Source: CAXXOK01 sp963675655 (GTDB lineage: Bacteria > Bacillota > Clostridia > Christensenellales > Aristaeellaceae). Taken from it: a stretch of DNA of 64,000 nt. The translations under genes were made by a program, and so were the position numbers. The stretch covers positions 1,178,001 through 1,242,000 of the forward strand of contig OY776489.1 of the NCBI GenBank assembly GCA_963675655.1. Reading direction: 5' to 3'. Of this stretch, positions 9,235 through 18,538 are shown one piece after another. The notes beneath the pieces were generated by a model. The model was not told the DNA's origin. It did not search any database and saw only the letters and a program-made list of their open reading frames with translations. How positions within the stretch are numbered: position 1 is the first letter of the stretch; every line of letters starts with the position of its first letter.

Positions 9235-10408
9235 ACCTTTGCGGGGGTTCCACCCCCACGCCCCCGGCAAGGGCACTGCCCTTGACCCGGTTTATCCGCG
9301 TTTCACGCGGATAATGGGGAGGGCAATGGTATATTTACAATATGAATTGGCTTGGCCGGATGGACAGGGCAGAAGGGCTGTGTGTACGTTTTCCCATACG
9401 AAAACACCCAACCCCAGCTTGCTCAAAAAGGCACAGATGTAGGAAACAAGGGAGACAAGAGGATGAGCGACCTCATACGGCAACACTCAACTCCAGCTTG
9501 CTCAAAAGGGTTTAGCTGCTAGGAAACAAAGATGGCAAAGGGATGAGCTTACTCGTACGTAAGTGATTCCCTTTGCCATCCCGTAGTTGACAACGCAGAT
9601 GAGCCCTTTTCAGTAAGCTGCCCAAGGGTTTCACCCTTGGAACCTGACAAGGGCACTGCCCTTGACCCGGTTTATCCGCGTTTCACGCGGATAATGGGCA
9701 GGGCAATGGTATATTAACAATATGAATTGGCTTGGCCGGATGGAAAGGGCAAAAGGGCTGTGTGTGCGTTTTCCCATACGGAAACACCTAACCCCAGCTT
9801 GCTCAAAAGGGTTTAGATGCTAGGAAACAAAGATGGCAAAGGGATGAGCTTACTCGTACGTAAGTGATTCCCTTTGCCATTCTGAAGTTGACAACGCAGA
9901 TGAGCCCTTTTCAGCAAGCTGGAACCGGGGGTTCCACCCCCGCCCCCCGGCAAGGGCACTGCCCTTGACCCGGTTTATCCGCGTTTCACGCGGATAATGG
10001 GGAGGGCAATAGTGAATGAACAATATGAATTGGTTTGGTCGGATGGAAAGGGCAAAAGGGCTGTGTGTGCGTTTTCCCCTACGGAAACACCCAACCCCAG
10101 CTTGTTCAAAAAGGCGTAGATGCTAGGAAACAAAGATGGCAAAGGGATGAGCTTACTCGTGCGTAAGTGATTCCCTTTGCCATTCTGAAGTTGACAACGC
10201 AGATGAGCCCTTTTCAGCAAGCTGTGATTCCTCTTGCCTCCCGCAGTTGACACCGCAGATGCGTCTTTTTCAGCAAGCTGGCAGCTTGCTCAAAAGGGTT
10301 TAGCTGCTAGGAAACAAAGATGGCAAAGGGATGAGCTTACTCGTGCGTAAGTGATTCCCCTTGCCATTCTGAAGTTGATAACGCAGATGAGCCCTTTTCA
10401 GCAAGCTG
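9235..10408 (+). repeat. Extragenic array of two hairpin elements (families A and B)
   Basis: There is no gene here. Family A has three consecutive hairpins: GGGGGTTCCACCCCC, CAAGGGCACTGCCCTTG, and ATCCGCG/CGCGGAT around TTTCA. Copies begin at 9243 and 9927, and a third at about 9627 has a changed first hairpin. Family B, about 130 bp, is one long hairpin bounded by CAGCTTGCTCAAAAGGG and CCCTTTTCAGCAAGCTG with an inner GATGGCAAAGGGA/TCCCTTTGCCATC stem and a CTTAC/GTAAG tip. Copies lie at about 9494-9618, 9796-9922, 10097-10222 and 10281-10407, plus fragments. The array lies between convergent genes (oxidoreductase + and gyrA -). The same families recur at 55.3-56.5 kb. Confidence 0.9.
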
Positions 10409-10434
10409 GGGGCGGAAGCAATTGCTTCCGCCCC
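10409..10434 (-). terminator. Hairpin terminator downstream of gyrA
   Basis: A perfect inverted repeat: GGGGCGGAAGC and GCTTCCGCCCC around AATT, 23 nt beyond the gyrA stop codon. The T-tract is weak on either strand, so terminator function is probable but not certain. Confidence 0.6.
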
Positions 10435-10457
10435 TTATTGTATTCCAATCGGTACCC

Positions 10458-13031
10458 TTAGATCTCGTCGTTATCCTCGGGCTCGGGCTTTTCTTCGTCC
10501 TCGTCGCCCGCGTCAAAGGCGGTATCCTTGCTTTCGCCGATCACGTCTTCATCGCTCTGGGTAATCGCCTCTACGGCTTCCTCCAGCGCTTCCTCGTCCG
10601 GCGCTTCCTCTTCCTGTTCGGCACGGGCCACGGTCACGATCTGCGCGCCTTCGGCAATGCGCATCAGCCGCACGCCCTGTGCGTTGCGCCCCGTTTCGCG
10701 GATGTCGGCAGCTGCCATACGGATGATGGTGCCATCGTCCGTCATGAGCATAATGTCCTCATCCTCGTTCACGGTCAGCTGGGCGACCATCCTGCCTGTT
10801 TTTTCGCTCAGGCTCATGGCCTTGATGCCCTTGCCGTTGCGCCCCTGCTCACGGTACGCCTCGGGATCGGTTAGCTTGCCGTAGCCGTTTTCGGTGATGG
10901 AGAGCACCTTCGACCCTTCGGTTACGACGCTCATGTCGATCATTTCATCGTCTTTGGCCAGCTTCATGGCATGCACGCCGCGTGCGGTGCGCCCCATCGC
11001 GCGGATGTTCTCCTCGCTGAAGCGGATGGCCTTACCCATGCGGCTACCCAGCAGCAGGCTCTGGCTGCCGTCGGTCAGCTCCACGCCCACCAGCTCGTCG
11101 CCTTCGTTCAGGGACAGGGCGATCAAACCGTTTTTGCGGATGTTAGCAAAATCCTCGTACGGCGTCTTTTTAATATAGCCGTCCCGCGTCATCATAACCA
11201 GGTTATGATCCTCTAAATCCTTGGGCACGGGAATCATCGCCGTTACCTTTTCTTCGCCGGAAAGCGCCAGCAGGTTCACAATCGCCAGTCCGCGCGCCGC
11301 GCGCCCGGACTCTGGAATCTGGTAGCATTTCAGGCTGTACACGCGCCCCTGATTGGTAAAGAACATAATCTCTTCATGCGTGTTTACGATGATGAGCCGT
11401 TTTACAAAATCCTCGTCGCGCGTGCTCATGCCGCTTACACCGCGGCCGCCGCGGTGCTGCGCCCGATAGGTGGACTTGGGCAGGCGCTTGATGTAGCCGA
11501 AGTTCGTCATGGTGACGACCATATCGTCCGGCTGAATCAAATCCTCGATGTCGATTTCGCCTTCCATAATGGTTAGCTCCGTGCGGCGTTCATCGGCAAA
11601 TTTATCGCGGATGGCGGTCATCTCGGTTTTAACTACACCCATCAGCAGCGTTTCATCCGCAAGCAGGCTCTTAAAGTAAGCGATCTGCTTTTGCAGCTCC
11701 TGATATTCGGCCATTAGCTTATCCCGTTCCAGCCCCGTCAGGCGGGCAAGGCGCATATCCAGTATGGCCTGTGCCTGCTTCTCGCTGAACTCGAAACGCT
11801 CAATCAGCGCGGCGCGCGCCGTGGCCACATCGCTAGACGATTTAATGATCTGCACAATCTCGTCAATGTGATCCAGCGCCTTGATGAGGCCTTCCAAAAT
11901 GTGCGCGCGCGCTTCGGCCTTGTTCAAGTCGTACTGCGTGCGGCGGGTAACTACATCCTTCTGGTGGCGGATGTAGTAGAACAGCATCTCCCGCAGGTTG
12001 AGCACCTTTGGCTCGTTATCCACCAGCGCCAGCATGTTGACGCCGAAGGTTTCCTGCAACTGCGTGTGCTTGTACAGGAAGTTGAGCACCACCTGCGGGT
12101 TCACATCGCGTTTCAGCTCGATAACCACGCGCATCCCGTTACGGTCGCTCTCATCGCGGATGTCGCTGATGCCGTCCACGCGCTTTTCGTGTACCAGTTC
12201 CGCGATTTTTTCCACCATCTTGGCCTTGTTGACCATGTAGGGGATTTCCGTAATCACGATCCGCTGGCGGTTGAGCGCCATGGCTTCCACTTCGGTACGG
12301 GCGCGCATCAGTACACGGCCGCGCCCTGTGTGGTACGCCGCGCGGATGCCGCTATGCCCCAAAATCAGACCTCCGGTGGGGAAGTCCGGCCCTTTGATGA
12401 ACTGCATCAGGTCCTCTACGGTGCACTCCGGGTTGTCAATCATATATACGCAGCCGTCCACCACCTCGCGCAGGTTGTGCGGGGGGATGTTGGTCGCCAT
12501 GCCCACGGCGATGCCGCTGGAACCGTTGACCAGAAGGTTGGGGAAACGGCTGGGCAGCACGGTCGGCTGCATGAGGGTTTCATCGAAGTTAGGGTAAAAG
12601 TCGACAGTGTCCTTATCGATTTCGCCCAGCAGGTGCATGGTCAGCTTGGCCATACGCGCCTCAGTGTAACGCATGGCAGCCGCGCCGTCGCCATCCACCG
12701 AGCCGAAGTTACCCTGCCCTTCCACCAGCATATAGCGGATGTTAAAGTTCTGCGCCAGGCGCACCATCGCGTCGTACACGCTGCTATCGCCGTGCGGGTG
12801 ATATTTACCAAGAACATCGCCGACGATACGCGCACTTTTACGGTACGGTTTATCCGGCGTCATACCCAACTCGTTCATCGCATACAGGATGCGGCGATGC
12901 ACCGGTTTCAAGCCGTCGCGCACATCCGGCAGCGCACGGTTGATGATAACCGCCATCGCGTAGCTGATGAACGATGTTTTCATTTCCGTTTCCAGATTGG
13001 TGGGTATCAGCTTGTCCTGAATCTCAGACAT
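10458..13031 (-). CDS. gyrA: DNA gyrase subunit A
   Basis: 857 residues, full length. GyrA cuts and rejoins DNA in the A2B2 gyrase that introduces negative supercoils using ATP. The catalytic tyrosine is Y122 in AAAMRYTE, the same number as in E. coli. The quinolone-resistance region reads HPHGDSSVYDAM with S83 and D87, the usual sensitive residues. The GyrA box is QHRGGRG (about residue 530), within the start of the beta-pinwheel domain, supporting gyrase rather than topoisomerase IV. The tail, about 50 residues, is strongly acidic (for example EEEAPDEEALEEAVEAI). The start has an AAGGAG site. gyrB lies upstream on the same strand, but 925 bp of repeat-rich DNA separates them. Confidence 0.97.
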   Translation of the reverse strand: MSEIQDKLIPTNLETEMKTSFISYAMAVIINRALPDVRDGLKPVHRRILYAMNELGMTPDKPYRKSARIVGDVLGKYHPHGDSSVYDAMVRLAQNFNIRYMLVEGQGNFGSVDGDGAAAMRYTEARMAKLTMHLLGEIDKDTVDFYPNFDETLMQPTVLPSRFPNLLVNGSSGIAVGMATNIPPHNLREVVDGCVYMIDNPECTVEDLMQFIKGPDFPTGGLILGHSGIRAAYHTGRGRVLMRARTEVEAMALNRQRIVITEIPYMVNKAKMVEKIAELVHEKRVDGISDIRDESDRNGMRVVIELKRDVNPQVVLNFLYKHTQLQETFGVNMLALVDNEPKVLNLREMLFYYIRHQKDVVTRRTQYDLNKAEARAHILEGLIKALDHIDEIVQIIKSSSDVATARAALIERFEFSEKQAQAILDMRLARLTGLERDKLMAEYQELQKQIAYFKSLLADETLLMGVVKTEMTAIRDKFADERRTELTIMEGEIDIEDLIQPDDMVVTMTNFGYIKRLPKSTYRAQHRGGRGVSGMSTRDEDFVKRLIIVNTHEEIMFFTNQGRVYSLKCYQIPESGRAARGLAIVNLLALSGEEKVTAMIPVPKDLEDHNLVMMTRDGYIKKTPYEDFANIRKNGLIALSLNEGDELVGVELTDGSQSLLLGSRMGKAIRFSEENIRAMGRTARGVHAMKLAKDDEMIDMSVVTEGSKVLSITENGYGKLTDPEAYREQGRNGKGIKAMSLSEKTGRMVAQLTVNEDEDIMLMTDDGTIIRMAAADIRETGRNAQGVRLMRIAEGAQIVTVARAEQEEEAPDEEALEEAVEAITQSDEDVIGESKDTAFDAGDEDEEKPEPEDNDEI

Positions 13032-13089
13032 TCATATTCTCCTTCTTTGCCAACCTGTTTCTATACAGCTTATTTATGTGTTCCGCCGA

Positions 13090-13940
13090 AGGGTTCCGCG
13101 CCTTCGGGCGCGTCCAAAGGGCTTTCCGCTCGCCCTTTGTAAACCTTCGGGTTTCACCGTCACCGGCGGCGAGCAGGCTACAGGTTGCCCTTGGTGTACC
13201 GTAAAAGTCGTCCGTCGCCACCTGTGGCGGCTTGGCCGACAAACCTGTACGCCGGCGGTGCAACCCGTATCGCGCTCCGCCTGCGTGGCTTTCGGTGAAA
13301 GGGGGAAAAATCCGTTATCCAACGTTCACTTTCTTCGGCGAGAAAGGATTTCACTTGAGGAAATATACTTTCTCAAGCTGGCGGTAAATCCGTTGCCCTT
13401 GCCCGAATGATCTTTCCCAAACAGCAGGTAAGAAATTTCTAAAAATCAAGTTCCGCCAGCGGGTTCCTACCCCGCTTACAGGCTGTCGCTTCGGAGGTGC
13501 GAGGCTCCCGCAGCAGGAATACGGGCTTGTCGGTCGGCGTGCCATAGGCGCGGCGGACGACTTTTCCGTATTGCAAGGGGGAGTTTCGCGCCCCTATACT
13601 GCCGTAAGCCCCGAAGGTTTTCAAAGGGCGAGCGGAAAGCCCTTTGGGGTGCCCGCAGGCACCTCCCCCTGCTCGCATCCGCAGGTACGAAACTTGCATA
13701 CTTGCCAACGCAGCCCCCTGCTAAGGGTTTCTACCCCGCTTACAGGCTGTCGCTTCGCAGGTGCGGCACTCCCACCGCAGGAATACGGGCTTGTCGGTCG
13801 GCGTGCCATAGGCGCGGCGGACGACTTTTCCGTATTGCAAGGGGGAGTTTCGCGCCCCTATACTGCCGTAAGCCCCGAAGGTTTTCAAAGGGCGAGCGGA
13901 AAGCCCTTTGGGGTGCCCGCAGGCACCTCCCCTGCATTCA
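13090..13940 (+). repeat. Repeat-rich spacer between gyrB and gyrA (family C)
   Basis: No gene is supported in 13032-13956. Two direct copies of an about 210-bp unit lie at about 13462-13671 and 13726-13935, offset by 264 bp and nearly identical. They share CCCCGCTTACAGGCTGTCGC, a CGGGCTTGTCGGTCGGCGTG segment and GGGCGAGCGGAAAGCCCTTT. About 40 bp of the unit's end also occurs inverted at about 13111-13153. The AAAGGGC/GCCCTTT ends of that piece can form a hairpin. The short frames here are created by the repeat and have no ribosome-binding sites. Confidence 0.8.
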
Positions 13941-13956
13941 AGAATCGGATGGATTC

Positions 13957-15996
13957 TTAAATGTCAAGGTCGGTAACGAGCTTGGCATTTTCTTCGATAA
14001 ACTCCTTGCGGGGCTCCACCTGATCGCCCATCAGCAGGGTCATAATCTCGTCGGCGGCAATCGCGTCCTCCAGATTCACCTGCATCATCGTGCGGGTTTC
14101 GGGGTTCATGGTGGTTTGCCACAGCTGCTCGCTGCTCATTTCACCAAGACCCTTGTAGCGCTGTATTTCGGGCTTGGGATCGCGGCCGATTTCGGCCATC
14201 AGCTTTTCCAGCTCCTCGTCGTTGTAGACGTAGTATTCCTTTTTGCTCTTGGTCACCTTGTACAGCGGGGGCATGGCGATGTACACATAGCCCTTTTCCA
14301 CCAGCGGCCGCATGTAGCGGTAAAAGAAGGTGAGCATGAGGATGCGGATGTGCGCTCCATCCACGTCGGCGTCCGTCATGCAGACGATGCGGTGATAGCG
14401 CAGTTTTTCCAAATTGAACTCGTCGCCGTAGCCGCAGCCAAACGCCGTGATCATCGCTTTGATTTCGGCATTGGCCAGCGCCCGGTCGATACGTACCTTT
14501 TCCACGTTCAGGATTTTGCCACGCAGCGGCAGAATGGCCTGGAACATACGGTCGCGCCCCGTTTTAGCGCTGCCGCCGGCGCTGTCGCCCTCTACCAGAA
14601 AGATTTCGCACTTGGCGGGGTTACGCTCGGTGCAGTCGGCCAGCTTGCCGGGCATGGAGGCGCTTTCCAAAACGCTCTTGCGGCGGGTCAGCTCGCGGGC
14701 TTTGCGGGCGGCTTCGCGGGCGCGCGCCGCGCCGATGCAGCGATCCAGTATCCCGCGGCCAATCGCCGGGTTTTCGCCCAGAAACAGCGTCACGTTGGTG
14801 TTGACCAGATTATCCACAATCGTGCGCGTTTCGCTGTTGCCCAGCTTGCTCTTGGTTTGCCCTTCAAACTGTGGCTCGCGCAGCTTTACGCTTACAATGG
14901 CGGCCAAGCTCTCGCGGATATCCTCGCTTTTCAGGTTGGGTTCGTTATCGCGCAGCAGCTTGAACTTGCGGCCATAATCGTTAATGGCGCGGGTTAGGCC
15001 CGTGGAAAACCCTGTCAGGTGCGTGCCGCCCTCGGGCGTGTGGATGTTGTTGGCAAAGGAGAAAATGTTCTCCTGATAGCCGTCGTTATACTGGAAAGCG
15101 ACTTCCACGCTGGTATCGTTCACCAGACCCTCAATGTAAATGGGATCTGGGAACAACACCTGTTTATTTTTGTTTAAGTATTTTACGAATTCGCGGATAC
15201 CGCCCTCGTAGTGGTACACCTTCGCGGTAGGGGGCGTATCCCGCTCGTCGGTAATGGCAATGCGGATGCCCTTGTTTAAAAACGCCATCTCACGCATGCG
15301 CACTGTTAAAATGCTGAACTGGAACAGCCCGGTTTCAAAAATGCCGTCCGGGTTTTCCGCGCTCTTCACATCCGGCCAAAAGCGGATGGCCGTGCCGGTT
15401 TCGGTGGTATCGCCGACCACCTTTAAATCGTAGAGCACCTTGCCACGCTCGTACTCCTGCTGGTAAACCTTGCCATCCTGCCACACGGTAACCATTAAAT
15501 GGCTGGACAGGGCGTTTACCACACTGGCGCCCACGCCGTGCAAACCGCCGGAGACCTTATAACCTTCGCCGCCGAATTTGCCGCCCGCGTGCAGCACTGT
15601 AAGGCACACCTCTACCGCAGGTCGCCCAAGCTTTGGGTGGTTGCCTACGGGAAAGCCACGGCCATCATCCCGCACTTCGCAGGAGCCGTCGCTGTGCAGG
15701 GTAATATTAATATTACTGCAATAGCCCGCCAGCGCCTCGTCCACGGCGTTATCCACAATTTCGTACACGCAATGGTGCAGACCGCGGTAATCCGTAGAGC
15801 CGATATACATGCCGGGGCGTTTGCGCACCGCCTCCAGCCCTTCCAGCACCTGAATCTGGTTTTCGTCGTAAACGTTTTGCTTTACGGCGGTCGCGCTTTG
15901 CAGGGCATTTTCCGCTGCGGCGCCGTTTTGCACTTCCGCCTGCGCGTCGGGCTGGGGCTGCTGGTTCAGTTCGTTTTCGGGAGAGTTGTTTTGCAC
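13957..15996 (-). CDS. gyrB: DNA gyrase subunit B
   Basis: 679 residues if started at GTG 15996, which follows AAAGGAG. The frame is open to 16107, but the extra 37 codons look non-coding. GHKL ATPase motifs: YEIVDNAVDEALAGY (N-box), EVRDDGRGFPVG, and GGLHGVGASVVNALS (ATP lid). The TOPRIM motifs are EIFLVEGDSAGGSAKTGRDR and MTDADVDGAHIR, and the C-terminal domain has RYKGLGEMSSEQLW. The N-terminal about 45 residues before VYDENQIQVLEGLEAVRKRP are a low-complexity Gln/Asn/Pro extension that is longer than usual. It supplies the ATPase half of gyrase. recF and dnaN are not upstream; a divergent tRNA-Leu is there instead. Confidence 0.96.
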   Translation of the reverse strand: MQNNSPENELNQQPQPDAQAEVQNGAAAENALQSATAVKQNVYDENQIQVLEGLEAVRKRPGMYIGSTDYRGLHHCVYEIVDNAVDEALAGYCSNINITLHSDGSCEVRDDGRGFPVGNHPKLGRPAVEVCLTVLHAGGKFGGEGYKVSGGLHGVGASVVNALSSHLMVTVWQDGKVYQQEYERGKVLYDLKVVGDTTETGTAIRFWPDVKSAENPDGIFETGLFQFSILTVRMREMAFLNKGIRIAITDERDTPPTAKVYHYEGGIREFVKYLNKNKQVLFPDPIYIEGLVNDTSVEVAFQYNDGYQENIFSFANNIHTPEGGTHLTGFSTGLTRAINDYGRKFKLLRDNEPNLKSEDIRESLAAIVSVKLREPQFEGQTKSKLGNSETRTIVDNLVNTNVTLFLGENPAIGRGILDRCIGAARAREAARKARELTRRKSVLESASMPGKLADCTERNPAKCEIFLVEGDSAGGSAKTGRDRMFQAILPLRGKILNVEKVRIDRALANAEIKAMITAFGCGYGDEFNLEKLRYHRIVCMTDADVDGAHIRILMLTFFYRYMRPLVEKGYVYIAMPPLYKVTKSKKEYYVYNDEELEKLMAEIGRDPKPEIQRYKGLGEMSSEQLWQTTMNPETRTMMQVNLEDAIAADEIMTLLMGDQVEPRKEFIEENAKLVTDLDI

Positions 15997-16137
15997 CGAA
16001 TGATACACTCCTTTAGGCACGCGGCTTCGTCCATTTTGCGCGGCTTTGGGCGGCTTTCGCCCACATCCGCGCAGAAGGCGGAAAACGCTCCGCCAGTGCC
16101 GCGCCATGCTTTAAAAAACAAAGTTTTTCAACGGTTT

Positions 16138-16166
16138 ATTATACCATTTTTACGCCCTTTTTGCAA
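16138..16166 (-). promoter_or_regulatory. Promoter of gyrB
   Basis: Minus strand: TTGCAA (16166-16161), a 17-bp spacer, TATAAT (16143-16138). The leader to the chosen GTG is about 135 nt. The rest of 16167-16481 shows no supported gene. Confidence 0.75.
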
Positions 16167-16481
16167 ACCGTTTCTTCCTATATATATGCACCCTTTCGGT
16201 TACATGTGCGTATTTGTGGCGTTTGGTCTATTTTATCAACATTCTGTTTTACCCATATCTGCGCCTTTCGCAGCCCCGCGCCGCGGCTGTTTGCGTCGCT
16301 TGTTTTGCATGCTGATAGGCCTATCGCCTTCTCCTCAGCCGCTGTTTTTACAGGAGGGTAGTGGGCAAGCAGTGCGTTGCTTTGTATTCGCAGTGTATTG
16401 CCACAGCCGCAAACCTTCATGCTTTCCTATGTTTGCCCGGCCTCCCATCTCTATGTTTTTCCGCCTTACCTCGGAAAAATG

Positions 16482-16510
16482 TTGACATTCACGCCCATTA
16501 TGCATATAAT
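16482..16510 (+). promoter_or_regulatory. Promoter of tRNA-Leu
   Basis: Perfect consensus TTGACA (16482-16487), a 17-bp spacer and TATAAT (16505-16510), ending 18 bp before the tRNA. Confidence 0.9.
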
Positions 16511-16528
16511 ATCAACGTTGCTCTATTT

Positions 16529-16612
16529 GCGATCGTGGCGGAATTGGCATACGCGCACGTTTGAGGGGCGTGTCCGATAAGGGTACGGGTTCAAGTCCCG
16601 TCGATCGCACCA
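16529..16612 (+). tRNA. tRNA-Leu (anticodon GAG)
   Basis: 84 nt including an encoded CCA. The acceptor stem pairs GCGATCG with CGATCGC. The anticodon stem CACGT/GCGTG encloses the loop TTGAGGG, with anticodon GAG at 16563-16565. The variable arm is long, as in class II tRNAs, and the T arm is ACGGG-TTCAAGT-CCCGT. A consensus promoter precedes it and a strong terminator follows directly, so it is a single-gene transcription unit. The A+T-rich reverse transcriptase island begins just beyond, which makes this tRNA a plausible insertion landmark. Confidence 0.95.
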
Positions 16613-16654
16613 AAACAGCCCAAGTGAAATGATTGTTTCACTTGGGCTGTTTTT
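16613..16654 (+). terminator. Rho-independent terminator of tRNA-Leu
   Basis: A perfect 17-bp stem: AAACAGCCCAAGTGAAA (16613-16629) pairs with TTTCACTTGGGCTGTTT (16636-16652), with a 6-nt loop and trailing T's. The A-run on the left side gives T's on the other strand, so it may also stop transcription coming from the convergent reverse transcriptase gene. Confidence 0.92.
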
Positions 16655-16659
16655 ATCTC

Positions 16660-16985
16660 ATTCTCTTTATTCGCTAATTAATAATCCTAAGTTTAAGTTT
16701 TGCTTCAATCTTTCCAATGCTATTTATCAAACCCTGCAAATCTGGAAGTTGTGTCTCGTATTATTAATACACATTACACTCGACGCTGACAAGAACATGC
16801 ACGGGAATTGGCGCAGTCCTTTAACTTCATCCATTCGTAATCATAGCGTTGGAAGTACTAGATGTAGTTGTAGTTGGCCCAATCACATATCAACTAAGAC
16901 GCTGCCACCTATGAAACAGCGAATATTTTCAGTAGTAGAAGATTGTGTGTATTAGATACGACTAATTCGTATTTAATAAAAAACA
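16660..16985 (-). other. A+T-rich stretch downstream of the reverse transcriptase; possible decayed gene
   Basis: 330 bp with no intact gene. The minus strand carries short protein-like stretches split by stops and frame changes, for example a segment ending LPDLQGLINSIGKIEAKLK and then a stop. This could be the remains of a gene that came with the island, or untranslated RNA from the reverse transcriptase transcript. I recognise no family. The plus-strand frame through this stretch (16629-16955) starts inside the tRNA terminator and has no ribosome-binding site. Confidence 0.3.
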
Positions 16986-16987
16986 TT

Positions 16988-18538
16988 CTATATTTGTTTA
17001 CGATAGAAACTAAAATTGTTATTCTTTAGCGTTGAATAAAACGCTGAATTGTTATTAATGCGGCTCTTCTGTATAAACTCACTTTTCGAAATATAATCAT
17101 GCAAGTATAACTGGTAACAAAGAATCCATGAAACATCCATGCTTTTACACTTTTCTATTGTCTTCGTCGGTATATAAGCATATGTTTCTTCAAGTAACAG
17201 AATTATTGCAAGAACATTACCACTCTCAACTATCAGATTCATAATTTTTGTAGTAAGCTTTTTCTTTCTTAATCGTAGCCTGAGATATAACAGCCAAATT
17301 GTTTCCAAATGATTATTGTTATCAATATTCTTTAATAGCAAATCCTGAATTATTTGAATATCCTCATCTTTAAACCTTAGTTTATTCTTTTCTTTTATCA
17401 TGAGTTGACATACTTGAACAAGGGAGCGCTCGTCATTAACTAAAACGTCCAGCAAATATGTAGAATATAATTCATTATTTGAGCACTGAAATGCATCATC
17501 TAATGATTTCACAAGAAAACGTATAGCACCTTTTGTGCCATTGGCTTCTAATTCGAAAAAAGTATTGAACATCTTCATTAGTTCATCTGGTTCAATTTTT
17601 CTTTTAGTGTAATTGCTATATATCCTTTCTAAATCCTGTACTATATAATACGGAAATTTAATAAACTTAGTTTTCTCATTGTTTAACGCAAGGAAATATT
17701 TCTTTAAAATTTCAACAATAGAATTTTGAACTTTTACAATTTCGCTTTCATCATAAATAAAAATTTCAAAATCATCTACATACCTAACAAAAGATATTCC
17801 TTGCGCTTCAATTTCTTTATCAACACGAGATAATAAAGCTTCTGCTAGGAATTGAGAAATTAATGTTCCTGGAAGTAGACCATTGGTTCTACCGCCATTC
17901 ATATTCCTTGTTTTTTCATCAAGTTCTTTATATTTTTTATAGTCATCGCTTATTGATGTATCAGACTGGTTTGCTCTGAATGCTTTGTATTGTGCTTCGG
18001 CTTGTTCATAGCCAAGTTTTATACTTGGAAAAAGATGAGTATAGATGCTTGGATAGAAATTAGAAATGTCGACTGCTAAAATACCTTTAGCACCTTTTGA
18101 TCTTTTAACTTTGTCAATTACATTTGGTATGTATTTTAGTTTCATTGCTTCTTGATCATTCGGATCTAGTGTTAAGCCATTAATGCAATAATCTCGTTCA
18201 TGTCTTGTTACATCACCATTATTTTGCAATAAAGGTGAATAAGAGTGTGCGTCATTAGCTACACTTATCAAATCATTTACTAAATCATAATCCTTCATAT
18301 ATTTGACAGCCGCAACATATGAAGCTAATTCTGGTATATATATTATCCTTCTACGGCCATCTTCCGAGAATCTGCTCATATTAAATGACAAGGGTTCAAC
18401 AAAGTCGTTTTTCTGGGAAATAGCAGATATAAACACATCATAACTATTATCTAATGTAAATTCTGGAGGTAAATATTCCGAAAAATATCCCTTCTTCATA
18501 AATTTTTCTTTAATCTCTATATTACTCCATCTAATCAT
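16988..18538 (-). CDS. Abi/UG-type reverse transcriptase, candidate phage-defence protein
   Basis: 516 residues with an AGAAGGAG site 8 nt before the ATG. Polymerase motifs are intact: motif A is VDISNFYPSIYTH (catalytic D157), motif B is GLLPGTLISQFLAEALLSRVD (about 220-240), motif C is RYVDDFEIF with D255 and D256. The FYPSIYTH and RYVDD forms resemble the Abi and 'unknown group' (DRT) reverse transcriptases more than group II introns or retrons. There is no maturase, HNH or protease domain. The C-terminal about 240 residues are a helical, repeat-like domain (LLKNIDNNNHLETIWLLYLR), as in AbiA, AbiK and Abi-P2. Base composition is far more A+T-rich than in neighbours, indicating horizontal transfer. 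Antiviral function is inferred. Confidence 0.8.
   Translation of the reverse strand: MIRWSNIEIKEKFMKKGYFSEYLPPEFTLDNSYDVFISAISQKNDFVEPLSFNMSRFSEDGRRRIIYIPELASYVAAVKYMKDYDLVNDLISVANDAHSYSPLLQNNGDVTRHERDYCINGLTLDPNDQEAMKLKYIPNVIDKVKRSKGAKGILAVDISNFYPSIYTHLFPSIKLGYEQAEAQYKAFRANQSDTSISDDYKKYKELDEKTRNMNGGRTNGLLPGTLISQFLAEALLSRVDKEIEAQGISFVRYVDDFEIFIYDESEIVKVQNSIVEILKKYFLALNNEKTKFIKFPYYIVQDLERIYSNYTKRKIEPDELMKMFNTFFELEANGTKGAIRFLVKSLDDAFQCSNNELYSTYLLDVLVNDERSLVQVCQLMIKEKNKLRFKDEDIQIIQDLLLKNIDNNNHLETIWLLYLRLRLRKKKLTTKIMNLIVESGNVLAIILLLEETYAYIPTKTIEKCKSMDVSWILCYQLYLHDYISKSEFIQKSRINNNSAFYSTLKNNNFSFYRKQI

Noticed and set aside
10458..13031. Quinolone-resistance mutation in gyrA
   Set aside because: S83 and D87 are the usual sensitive-type residues, so no resistance change is visible.
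13571..13960. Open frames of about 130 codons inside the gyrB-gyrA spacer
   Set aside because: They are produced by the two direct repeats and have no ribosome-binding site or recognisable protein features.
11868..14997. Long plus-strand frames (424 and 431 codons) opposite gyrA and gyrB
   Set aside because: They are antisense to confidently identified gyrase genes, have His/Val-rich shadow composition and no ribosome-binding sites.
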